Shown here in pieces: positions 45,638 to 54,275 of a stretch of DNA of 64,000 nt. Each line of letters starts with the position of its first letter. Position 1 is the first letter of the stretch. A program made the position numbers and the translations under genes. Origin of the DNA: Streptomyces longispororuber (lineage in GTDB: Bacteria; Actinomycetota; Actinomycetes; Streptomycetales; Streptomycetaceae); assembly GCF_014656095.1 (NCBI RefSeq), contig NZ_BNBT01000014.1:28337-92336 (forward strand), given 5' to 3'. The notes under the pieces were generated by a model, which worked only from the letters and a program-made list of their open reading frames with translations, searched no databases and was not told the DNA's origin.

Positions 45638-45988
45638 ATGACTGAGCGCACCGACCTCGGCCCCGAGGACCAGAAGATCGTCACCCTCGCGCGTTCGGCG
45701 CGGGCCCGCAACGGCGTCCCGGAGGGTGCCGCCGTACGGGACGGGACCGGGCGCACCTACGTCGCGGGGACGGTCGGCCTCGCCTCCCTGGAGCTGTCCG
45801 CGCTGCGCACGGCGGTGGCCATGGCGGTGGCGTCCGGCGCGGAGTCCCTGGAGGCGGCGGCGGTCGTCTCCGCCGCGGACGCCCTCCCGGAGGCGGACCT
45901 GGCCGCGGTGCGGGACCTGGGCGGCGCCGGAACCCCGGTGTTCCTGGCGGGTCCGGACGGGGCGGTCCGCGGCACCGCGGAGGTGTAG
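45638..45988 (+). CDS. Cytidine-deaminase-fold protein lacking catalytic residues
   Basis: 116 residues, close in length and layout to tetrameric cytidine deaminase: LARSARARNGVPEGAAVRDGTGRTYVAGTVGLASLELSALRTAVAMAVASGA. Where active enzymes have the zinc motif HAE (in LxLCAERxA), this protein has ELSALRTA. The second motif PCxxC is also missing; VRDLGGAGTPVFLAGPDG stands in its place. It should therefore be unable to bind zinc or deaminate. It sits just before era, where actinobacteria commonly carry a cytidine-deaminase-annotated gene, which suggests a retained structural or regulatory role. It has its own leaderless promoter. Confidence 0.85.
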   Translation: MTERTDLGPEDQKIVTLARSARARNGVPEGAAVRDGTGRTYVAGTVGLASLELSALRTAVAMAVASGAESLEAAAVVSAADALPEADLAAVRDLGGAGTPVFLAGPDGAVRGTAEV

Positions 45989-45990
45989 CC

Positions 45991-46090
45991 CTCGCGGGGC
46001 GCCCCAGACCCGCCCCTTTCCCGAAACCGGGGCTCCGCCCCGGACCCCGTGATCGGCCTTCGGCCTCGTCCTCAAACGCCGGACGGGCTG
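45991..46090 (+). repeat. 3'-end element, copy A (100 bp)
   Basis: Starts two bases after a stop codon. CTCGCGGGGCGCCCCAG, then CCCGCCCCTTTCCCGAAACC, a GGGGCTCCGCCCC hairpin, and the core CCTCGTCCTCAAACGCC with GGACGGGCTG (46064-46090). The same order is found in the copies at 48661, 48792 (inverted) and 51928. Confidence 0.85.
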
Positions 46091-46165
46091 GAACTTCCCG
46101 CCGAGCGCGCCTGCTCTTCCCGCCGAACGCGGCTGCGATCTCCAGCCGGGGCCGGGGTGGGGATC

Positions 46166-46191
46166 CAGCCCGTCCGGCGTTTGAGGACGAG
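46166..46191 (-). repeat. 3'-end element core, inverted fragment
   Basis: CAGCCCGTCCGGCGTTTGAG plus GACGAG: the exact reverse complement of the core at 46064-46090, 75 bases away. The two can form a long stem upstream of era. Confidence 0.85.
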
Positions 46192-46289
46192 CGCGCCGGC
46201 GCGATGAAGGGCGGGCGGGTGGGACAGAGCCCCGGCCACGGGAACCGCCCAGGGCGCCCACGCCAGAAAAGATCAGGGAGAATGGCGGC

Positions 46290-47243
46290 ATGAGCGTGCG
46301 TACCCAGTCATCCCAGCCGTCCGAGCGGGCCGCCCACCGGGCGGGCTTCGCCTGCTTCGTCGGCCGCCCCAACGCGGGCAAGTCCACCCTCACGAACGCT
46401 CTGGTCGGCAAGAAGGTGGCCATCACCTCGAACCGGCCGCAGACCACCCGGCACACCGTGCGGGGCATCGTGCACCGGCCCGAGGCCCAGTTGATCCTGG
46501 TGGACACCCCGGGCCTGCACAAGCCGCGCACCCTGCTCGGCGAGCGGCTCAACGACGTGGTCCGCGCCACCTGGGCCGAGGTCGACGTGATCGGCTTCTG
46601 CCTGCCCGCGGACCAGAAGATCGGCCCCGGCGACCGGTTCATCGCCAAGGAACTGGCCTCGATCAAGAAGACGCCGAAGGTGGCCATCGTCACCAAGACC
46701 GACCTGGTCGACAGCAAGGCGCTCGCCGAGCAGCTCATCGCCGTCGACCAGCTCGGCAAGGAGCTCGGCATCCAGTGGCAGGAGATCGTGCCGGTCTCCG
46801 CCGTCGGCGAGAAGCAGGTGGAGCTGCTCGCCGACCTGCTGGTGCCGCTGCTGCCCGAGGGGCCCGCGCTCTACCCCGAGGGCGACCTCACGGACGAGCC
46901 GGAGCAGGTCATGGTCGCCGAGCTGATCCGCGAGGCGGCCCTTGAGGGCGTGCGGGACGAGCTGCCGCACTCCATCGCCGTGGTCGTCGAGGAGATGCTG
47001 CCCCGCGAGGGCCGCCCCGCCGACAAGCCCCTGCTCGACATCCACGCCAACGTGTTCATCGAGCGGCCCAGCCAGAAGGGCATCATCATCGGCCCCAAGG
47101 GCAAGCGGCTCAAGGACGTGGGCATCAAGTCCCGCAAGCAGATCGAGGCGCTCCTCGGTACGCCGGTCTTCCTCGACCTGCACGTGAAGGTGGCGAAGGA
47201 CTGGCAGCGCGACCCGAAGCAGTTGCGACGCCTGGGGTTCTGA
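46290..47243 (+). CDS. era: GTPase Era
   Basis: 317 residues. G1 GRPNAGKST, G2 QTTRHTVRG, G3 DTPGLHKP, G4 TKTD, G5 in PVSAVGEKQ. The C-terminal KH domain holds IIIGPKGKRLKDVGIKSRKQIE (RNA-binding). Era checks the 3' end of 16S rRNA and couples ribosome assembly to growth. It starts at ATG 46290; GAGAAT lies seven bases upstream and may be a -10 box. Its last 119 bases are overlapped on the opposite strand by the SGNH hydrolase frame. Confidence 0.96.
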   Translation: MSVRTQSSQPSERAAHRAGFACFVGRPNAGKSTLTNALVGKKVAITSNRPQTTRHTVRGIVHRPEAQLILVDTPGLHKPRTLLGERLNDVVRATWAEVDVIGFCLPADQKIGPGDRFIAKELASIKKTPKVAIVTKTDLVDSKALAEQLIAVDQLGKELGIQWQEIVPVSAVGEKQVELLADLLVPLLPEGPALYPEGDLTDEPEQVMVAELIREAALEGVRDELPHSIAVVVEEMLPREGRPADKPLLDIHANVFIERPSQKGIIIGPKGKRLKDVGIKSRKQIEALLGTPVFLDLHVKVAKDWQRDPKQLRRLGF

Positions 47244-47937
47244 GGGCCAGGCCCACCGCGAGCTCCCCGGCCCAGGCCCGGTAGCCGTCCGCCGACGGGT
47301 GCAGCAGGTCCGGCGCGAACCAGTCGCCCGGGACGGCGGGCGGCCCGGCGGTCGGCAGGTGGAAGACCGCCGCCTCCCGGCGGGCGACGCGCCGCAGCCG
47401 CCGGTCCAGGAGCGTCACGTACGCGTGCAGCGGCGTGCGGGCCGCGCGCGGCAGCGCGGCGACGCGGGTGAGGGGCGGCAGCCCGGCGAAGACCACGGGC
47501 ACGTCCTGCCCCAGGCGCAGGCGGACGTCTCGTACCAGCCGGCGGGCGTCCGCCCCGAACGCGCTCGGCCTCCGCAGGGCCAGCGCGTCGTTGGAGCCCG
47601 CGGCCACGAGGACCACGTCCGGGCGCCAGCGCGTGAGCGGGTCCGTCAGGCCGGGCAGCAGGCCCCGGCGCACGGCGTCCAGGGTCGCGCCCGCGCGCGC
47701 CGTCACGCGCCAGGACACCGCGCGGCCCGTGAGCGCCGTCAGGGTGTGGGCCAGGCGGCCGGGCAGCGCCTCCTCGTGGGTGGCCGCGCCCACGCCCGCG
47801 GCGAGGGAGTCGCCGATGACGGCGAGCCGCAGCGGGGGACCCCCGTACCCCTGCTGCGGCGCCGTCGCCCCCGCCTGCGGACCGGCGGCCTCCGGAAGCC
47901 GGAGTGGCCGTGTGCGTCCTCGTCGCCGTCCGATCAT
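47125..47937 (-). CDS. SGNH/GDSL-family hydrolase
   Basis: 270 residues. Block I AVIGDSLAAGVGA (Ser nucleophile), block III AAGSNDA, block V DLLHPSADGY (catalytic Asp and His). There is no clear signal peptide; the N-terminus is Arg-rich. The family includes esterases and lipases; substrate unknown. The conserved domain ends at about residue 232 (AVGLALRTPG, base 47240). The last 38 residues are Ser/Arg/Gly-rich and antisense to the end of era, so the original stop codon may have been lost. Divergent from a TetR gene with two operator-like palindromes between. Confidence 0.85.
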   Translation of the reverse strand: MIGRRRGRTRPLRLPEAAGPQAGATAPQQGYGGPPLRLAVIGDSLAAGVGAATHEEALPGRLAHTLTALTGRAVSWRVTARAGATLDAVRRGLLPGLTDPLTRWRPDVVLVAAGSNDALALRRPSAFGADARRLVRDVRLRLGQDVPVVFAGLPPLTRVAALPRAARTPLHAYVTLLDRRLRRVARREAAVFHLPTAGPPAVPGDWFAPDLLHPSADGYRAWAGELAVGLALRTPGVATASGRAASPSPPSRAGRGRPAYRGAPRSACGT

Positions 47938-47963
47938 GACGACTCCTCTCGCGTCCGGTTCGC

Positions 47964-48004
47964 ATAACGGCGTTATACGGAGACGGCTCCAATAACAGCG
48001 TTAT
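47964..48004. promoter_or_regulatory. Twin palindromic operators between the hydrolase and TetR genes
   Basis: Two 13-bp sites of the form ATAAC[AG]GCGTTAT at 47964-47976 and 47992-48004, 28 bases apart start to start. ATAACGGCGTTAT is a perfect 6+1+6 palindrome; the second copy differs by one base. The right site overlaps the TetR start codon. They are the natural binding sites for the TetR protein and would control both genes. Confidence 0.75.
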
Positions 48005-48656
48005 GCTGGCGCCCGTGTCAACCGGGAAACGTGCCTCCGCCGACGTACGCCGCCTCCTCCTCGATGAGGCCGCGCGCGTCCTGGCCGAGCAGGGCCCCGC
48101 CGCCCTGAGCGCGCGGCGCCTGGTCCAGGCGGTGGGCGCCTCCACGATGGCCGTCTACACGCACTTCGGCTCCATGCCGGGGCTCGTGCGCGAGGTCATA
48201 CGGGAGGGCTTCGAGCGGTTCCACGCCCGGGCCCTGGCCGTGGAGCGGGGCGGCGACCCCGTCGTCGAGCTGGCCGGGCTGTGCCGGGTGTACCAGGAGT
48301 TCGCCCGGGCCGAGCCCGAGGTGTACGCCGTGATGCTGGGCGGGTCCGCGGTCGCCGGGTTCACGCTGACCGAGGAGGACCGGCGGGCCGGGTCCTTCAT
48401 GCTGCGGATGCCGCGGGACGCCATCCGGCGGTGCGCGGGGGCGGGGCGGTTCCGCCCGGACGCCGACGCGGATCTGCTGGTGCGGCAGTTGTTCAGCTCC
48501 ATGCACGGCTTGGCGCACCTGTCCCGTGGGGGGTACGTCATGGGGGGCTACACCTCGGAGCAGGTGCTGCGCGGGGTCCTCGTCGACTTCGCCGTCGCGG
48601 CGGGCGACGACCCGGGCGCGGCCCGGGCGTCGGTGGAGGCGGCGCTCGCGGCGTGA
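48003..48656 (+). CDS. TetR family transcriptional regulator
   Basis: 217 residues. The N-terminal helix-turn-helix domain reads RRLLLDEAARVLAEQGPAALSARRLVQAVGASTMAVYTHFGSM; the ligand domain (about 85-217) includes LAGLCRVYQEFARAEPEVYAVML and a TetR_C-type end. ATG 48003 is used (MLAPVSTGK); GTG 48015 is a second possibility and would free the start from the operator. It is divergent from the SGNH hydrolase and most likely represses that gene and itself through the twin palindromes. The inducer is unknown. Confidence 0.92.
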   Translation: MLAPVSTGKRASADVRRLLLDEAARVLAEQGPAALSARRLVQAVGASTMAVYTHFGSMPGLVREVIREGFERFHARALAVERGGDPVVELAGLCRVYQEFARAEPEVYAVMLGGSAVAGFTLTEEDRRAGSFMLRMPRDAIRRCAGAGRFRPDADADLLVRQLFSSMHGLAHLSRGGYVMGGYTSEQVLRGVLVDFAVAAGDDPGAARASVEAALAA

Positions 48657-48660
48657 CCCG

Positions 48661-48766
48661 CGCGGGGCGCCCCAGTCCCGCCCCTTTCCCGTAACCAAGG
48701 GGCTCCGCCCCCTGGACCCCCCGAAAATCGCGCTGACGCGCTCGTCCTCAAACGCCGGACGGGCTG
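48661..48766 (+). repeat. 3'-end element, copy B (106 bp)
   Basis: Starts four bases after the TetR stop: GCGGGGCGCCCCAG, CCCGCCCCTTTCCCGTAACC, AAGGGGCTCCGCCCCCTGG hairpin, core GCTCGTCCTCAAACGCC with GGACGGGCTG. Confidence 0.88.
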
Positions 48767-48791
48767 GAATCTTCCCCGAGCGGTGCATTTT

Positions 48792-48900
48792 CAGCCCGAC
48801 CGGCGTTTGAGGACGAGGCGCGGAGCGCCGAAAAAGCGGGGTCCAGGGGCGGCAGCCCCTGGTTACGGGGAAGGGGCGGGACTGGGGCGCCCCCCGCGAG
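48792..48900 (-). repeat. 3'-end element, copy C (109 bp, inverted)
   Basis: Full-length element in reverse orientation, starting three bases past the stop of the leftward beta-glucosidase gene. With copy B it forms a near-perfect inverted repeat of about 105 bases per arm separated by 25 bases, filling the whole gap between two convergent genes. Confidence 0.88.
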
Positions 48901-48903
48901 GGC

Positions 48904-50253
48904 CTAGCCGCGCTGGTTCGCCAAGGCCGACCGGAGCCAGTGGTAGGACGACCTCGGCGTGCGGTGCTGGGTGGCGTAGTCGACGTGGACGAGGCCGAAC
49001 CGCTGCCCGTACCCCTCCGCCCACTCGAAGTTGTCCAGGAGCGACCAGACGAAGTACCCGCGGACGTCGACCCCCCGCGCCATCGCCCGGTGCAGCGCCC
49101 GCAGATGCCCGTCCAGGAAGGCGATGCGGTCCTGGTCGTCCAGCTCCTCGCAGCTACAGCCGTTCTCCGTGACGACGACCGGCGGCAGGCGGTCCCCGTA
49201 CCGCTCGCGCAGGGTCAGGAGGAGCTCCGTGAGGCCCTCGGGGACGACGGGCCAGCCGAAGTCCGTGACCGGGTACCCGGTGATCTCCCGCAGGGAGAAG
49301 GGGAGCCGCGGCGGCAGGGCGAGGCCGGAGACCGGGGTGGGGTGCGCCACGGGGGCGCCCACCTTGGTCGGCTGGTAGTAGTTCACGCCGTACCGGTCGA
49401 GCGGCGCGGCGATCACCTTCAGGTCCGCCGCCAGGTCCGGGACGTGGGCGGAGAGCAGCTCCGCGACGGCGTCCGGGTAGCGGCCGAGGAGCAGCGGATC
49501 GGCGAACAGCCAATTGAGGAGGGTGTCGTAGAAGCCGGCGGCCTCGCGGTCCTCCGGCGCGTCGGAGGCGGGCCAGGTCGGGCCGTGGGAGTTGGCGATG
49601 CCGACCTCCGGCGCGCCCGCGGCGCGCAGGGCGGCGACGGCCAGGCCGTGGCCGAGGAGCTGGTGGTGGGCGGCGGGCAGCGCGTCGAAGAGGAGCTGTC
49701 TGCCGGGCGCGTGCCGGCCGATGGCGTGGCCGAGCAGGGTGTGCTCGGCGGGCTCGTTGAGGGTGAGCCAGGTGGTGACGCGGTCGCCGAGCCGCGCCGC
49801 GACCACGGCCGCGTACTCCGCGAACCGCTCCGCCGTCGCCCGGGCGAGCCAGCCGCCCGCCTCCTCCACGGCGAGCGGCGTGTCCCAGTGGAAGAGCGTC
49901 GGCACCGGGCGGACACCCGCCGCGCACAGCTCGTCGACGAGCCGGTCGTAGAAGTCCAGGCCCCGCTCGCTGACGGCGCCCGAGCCGGTGGGCAGCACCC
50001 GCGGCCAGGAGACCGAGAAGCGGTACGCGCCCGCGCCGAGGTCACGGACCAGCGCCACGTCCTCGCGGTAGCGCCGCACGTGGTCGCAGGCCACGGCGGC
50101 GGTCGTGCCGTCCTTCACGTTCCCCGGCAGGGCGGTGAAGGCGTCCCACACCGACGGGCCGCGCTCGTCGGCGGCGCCCTCGATCTGGTGGGCCGACGTG
50201 GACACGCCCCACAGGAAGCCGCGCGGGAACCGGGGGAGAGGGCTCGCTGCCAT
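48904..50253 (-). CDS. Beta-glucosidase, glycoside hydrolase family 1
   Basis: 449 residues, normal for GH1. The acid/base Glu is in WLTLNEPAEH (about 165) and the nucleophile Glu in PPVVVTENGCS (about 360). FPRGFLWGVSTSAHQIEGA is the N-terminal signature and GYFVWSLLDNFEWAEGYGQRFGLVHVDY the C-terminal one. It cleaves terminal beta-glucosides such as cellobiose. No signal peptide, so it is intracellular. It lies 92 bases after the emfourin-like gene on the same strand; no sugar transporter or LacI regulator is adjacent, which is unusual for GH1 genes. Confidence 0.94.
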   Translation of the reverse strand: MAASPLPRFPRGFLWGVSTSAHQIEGAADERGPSVWDAFTALPGNVKDGTTAAVACDHVRRYREDVALVRDLGAGAYRFSVSWPRVLPTGSGAVSERGLDFYDRLVDELCAAGVRPVPTLFHWDTPLAVEEAGGWLARATAERFAEYAAVVAARLGDRVTTWLTLNEPAEHTLLGHAIGRHAPGRQLLFDALPAAHHQLLGHGLAVAALRAAGAPEVGIANSHGPTWPASDAPEDREAAGFYDTLLNWLFADPLLLGRYPDAVAELLSAHVPDLAADLKVIAAPLDRYGVNYYQPTKVGAPVAHPTPVSGLALPPRLPFSLREITGYPVTDFGWPVVPEGLTELLLTLRERYGDRLPPVVVTENGCSCEELDDQDRIAFLDGHLRALHRAMARGVDVRGYFVWSLLDNFEWAEGYGQRFGLVHVDYATQHRTPRSSYHWLRSALANQRG

Positions 50254-50345
50254 GGGCGGGATCTTCCGTACCGCCGCGGGCGGAAGTCAACGCCCGTGCG
50301 CGGGAAAGCGGCCGCCGGGAACGGCCTGGAGCCGCTACGAACCCC

Positions 50346-50612
50346 TTACGAGCCCTCCTTCAGGACCCGGGTGATCAGCTCCCGCTGGTCCTCCGTCAGG
50401 CCGGGGTCCGCGGCGTACACGGTGCGTCCGTCGACGGTGATCTCGTAGCTGAAGCCGTCGGGCACGCCGATGGGGGGCGTGCCCCGGCACGTGGCCAGGG
50501 CACGCTCGGCCAGGGTGTGCCACTCCTGGGCGTCCGGGCGCGCGGTCGTGTCGACCTCCGCGTGCCGCTCGATGCCGCCGAAACCTCCGGTGCGCTTCAC
50601 CTGGATACGCAT
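50346..50612 (-). CDS. Emfourin-type protease inhibitor
   Basis: 88 residues from ATG 50612 (MRIQVKRTGGFGGIERHAEV). The pattern MRI...RTGGFAGI....VD, YEITVDGR and a C-terminal LTEDQRELITRVLKEG helix fits emfourin, the small inhibitor that accompanies protealysin-like M4 peptidases. The gene lies 92 bases downstream of such a peptidase on the same strand, the usual arrangement. Cytoplasmic. It is expected to block the intracellular protease; specificity for this partner is inferred from linkage. Confidence 0.85.
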   Translation of the reverse strand: MRIQVKRTGGFGGIERHAEVDTTARPDAQEWHTLAERALATCRGTPPIGVPDGFSYEITVDGRTVYAADPGLTEDQRELITRVLKEGS

Positions 50613-50704
50613 GGGTCCTGTGTACTCCAGGCGGCGGAGCCCCGCCAGGCGGCCCCGGCGGCTGTCGGCCAGGCGTCCGGGGGCCGGGTCCGGCCCCCGG
50701 ACCC

Positions 50705-51790
50705 TCAGCTCGTGGGCACCTTCACCCGCGCCCACGCGTCCTGGACGGCCTTCAGTTCCTCCCCGTCGCCGTACCGCTCACGGGCCGCCGCGACGGTGAG
50801 CTTGGCGAAGTCCGTGAACGAGGCGTCCACGGCCAGCTCGCCGCCGGTCAGGACGGCGTACCAGATCTGCCCGGCCCGCTCCCAGGCGTGGCCGCCGAGG
50901 GCCGTGGCGAGCAGGTAGAAGGCGTGGTTCGGGATGCCGGAGTTGATGTGGACGCCGCCGTTGTCGCGGCCGGTGCGGACGTAGTCGTCCATGGTGGCGG
51001 GCTGCGGGTCCTTGCCGAGGACGTCGTCGTCGTACGCGGTGCCCGGGGCCTTCATGGAGCGCAGCGCCGTGCCCGTGACGCGCTCGGCCAGCAGGCCCGC
51101 GCCGATCAGCCAGTCCGCTTCGGCGGCGGTCTGGCTCAGCGTGTACTGCTTGATCAGCGAGCCGAAGACGTCCGCCATGGACTCGTTGAGGGCGCCGGGC
51201 TGGCCGAAGTAGGTCAGGTTCGCGGTGTACTGCACGACGCCGTGGGTCAGCTCGTGGCCGATGACGTCCACCGGGATCGTGAAGTCGAGGAAGATCTCCT
51301 TGTCGCCGTCGCCGAACACCATCTGCTCGCCGTTCCAGAAGGCGTTCCCGTAGTCCCGGTCGTAGTGGACGGTGGCGTTCAGGGGCAGGCCCGAGCCGTC
51401 GATGGAGTTCCGCCCGAAGTGTTCCAGGAACACCTCGAAGGTCGCGCCGAGGCCGGCGTACGCGCGGTTGACCGTCGCGTCCTGGCCGGCCGCGTCGCCC
51501 TCGCCGCGGACCTTGCGGCCGGGCAGGTCCGTGCGGTGCTCCGCGTCGTGGACGGTGCGGTGCGGCTTGCCCTCGGCGGTGCCCCGCGGGACCGGGACGG
51601 AGGGGGCGCCGATGACGGTGGTCAGCCGGCGCTGGGTGCGCTCGAAGGCGTCCCGCTGGAGGGTGCGGCGGGCGGGGCCCGCGAGGGCGGGGTCCTGGCT
51701 CTGGGCGAGGGTGTCCAGGACGAACGGAGGCACGATGGTGCAGAAAACGGGCTCGAACCTTTCCGGGTTCCCCGTTGGGTTGGCGGTCAT
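50705..51790 (-). CDS. Protealysin-like M4 family metallopeptidase
   Basis: 361 residues from ATG 51790. There is no signal peptide; the short propeptide carries CTIVPPFVLDTLAQ, matching the protealysin activation motif (PPxxL). Zinc site: HELTH (about residue 178) with the downstream Glu in LNESMADVFG. The second catalytic His lies in GGVHINSGIPNHAFYLLA. Length fits the short protealysin group rather than secreted thermolysins. Such enzymes mature autocatalytically and are held in check by emfourin, encoded next on the strand. The role in Streptomyces is unknown. Confidence 0.93.
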   Translation of the reverse strand: MTANPTGNPERFEPVFCTIVPPFVLDTLAQSQDPALAGPARRTLQRDAFERTQRRLTTVIGAPSVPVPRGTAEGKPHRTVHDAEHRTDLPGRKVRGEGDAAGQDATVNRAYAGLGATFEVFLEHFGRNSIDGSGLPLNATVHYDRDYGNAFWNGEQMVFGDGDKEIFLDFTIPVDVIGHELTHGVVQYTANLTYFGQPGALNESMADVFGSLIKQYTLSQTAAEADWLIGAGLLAERVTGTALRSMKAPGTAYDDDVLGKDPQPATMDDYVRTGRDNGGVHINSGIPNHAFYLLATALGGHAWERAGQIWYAVLTGGELAVDASFTDFAKLTVAAARERYGDGEELKAVQDAWARVKVPTS

Positions 51791-51927
51791 GCGTGGCAAT
51801 GTGGCACTGGGTCATGCCACTGTCACGGGGTGCAACCATGATTGGTGAAATAACCCCATACGGTGGGTGGGGCTCCGGGTCGGGTGGTAGGGGGTGCGCG
51901 TCCTGTGGGCGGGACATGGCCATGGCC

Positions 51928-52036
51928 CTCGCGGGGGGGGCGCCCCAGGCCCGCCCCTTTCCCGTAACCAGGGGCTGCCGCCCCTGGACCCCGCCCGATC
52001 GGCCTCCGGCCTCGTCCTCAAACGCCGGACGGGCTG
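51928..52036 (+). repeat. 3'-end element, copy D (109 bp)
   Basis: CTCGCGGGGGGGGCGCCCCAG, CCCGCCCCTTTCCCGTAACC, AGGGGCTGCCGCCCCTGG hairpin, core CCTCGTCCTCAAACGCC with GGACGGGCTG at the right end. Unlike the others, no recognisable gene ends directly before it; the protease gene starts to the left, leftward. Confidence 0.85.
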
Positions 52037-52207
52037 ACATACCCTCGCTCGGCCGCCCTGGAAGGGGCGGGCGGGCGGGGGACATCCGCCGCGGAGCGGT
52101 GGATCACCGGCAGTCGACGACGGCACGCACGCGGGACAGGCGACGGCGCGCAGCGCCGAGAAGGTCCCGCATAGTGATACGGGGCCTCGCATCCGGCGAG
52201 GCTCGGC
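52037..52207. other. Spacer upstream of the leuA leader promoter
   Basis: No convincing coding frame. Holds GCCTCGCATCCGGCGAGGC (52185-52203), a hairpin that lies about where the -35 region and upstream flank of the leader promoter should be. With copy D and the short gap after the protease gene it makes a 430-base non-coding interval. Confidence 0.4.
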
Positions 52208-52213
52208 TACGCT
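52208..52213 (+). promoter_or_regulatory. -10 element of the leuA leader transcript
   Basis: TACGCT ends ten bases before the leader ATG at 52224, giving a very short untranslated lead. Confidence 0.45.
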
Positions 52214-52223
52214 TCGAGGCATC

Positions 52224-52271
52224 ATGCGTTACGGGCTGCTTCTCCTTAGCCGCCGCGGTGAGGGCTTGTAG
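52224..52271 (+). CDS. leuA leader peptide (15 aa)
   Basis: MRYGLLLLSRRGEGL then TAG. Codons 5-8 are CTG CTT CTC CTT, four consecutive leucines with two rare CTT codons, followed by AGC. Leu-rich leader ORFs upstream of leuA are known in Streptomyces, and this one has the expected position (86 bases before leuA). The leuS leader peptide at 1103 shares ATGCGT at its start and CTT-AGC at the end of its Leu run. Confidence 0.75.
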   Translation: MRYGLLLLSRRGEGL

Positions 52272-52275
52272 TCGA

Positions 52276-54078
<1,803 letters not shown>

Positions 54079-54111
54079 GCCTGTTCGACCCCCAGTTCGA
54101 CCGGTGCTTTC

Positions 54112-54146
54112 GTGGCCCCGCCCGCCCTGGTGGCGGGCGGGGCCAC
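54112..54146 (+). terminator. leuA terminator
   Basis: Perfect 15-bp stem: GTGGCCCCGCCCGCC (54112-54126) with GGCGGGCGGGGCCAC (54132-54146), five-base loop. Very stable. Confidence 0.88.
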
Positions 54147-54275
54147 GCCGTGCGCGGGGCCCGCGTCCCGGCCGCCCGTCAGCCATCTCCGCTCCGGGGT
54201 ACTGACGCGGCATCACCGATGTGGCTAACATCACGCCAACGCGGCAGGGCGGCCGCGGAGTCGTGGAGGTGCGTG

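Noticed and set aside
48661..48900. Inverted repeat pair as the ends of an insertion sequence
   Set aside because: Only 25 bases lie between the arms and there is no transposase or target duplication; the element behaves as a 3'-end unit.
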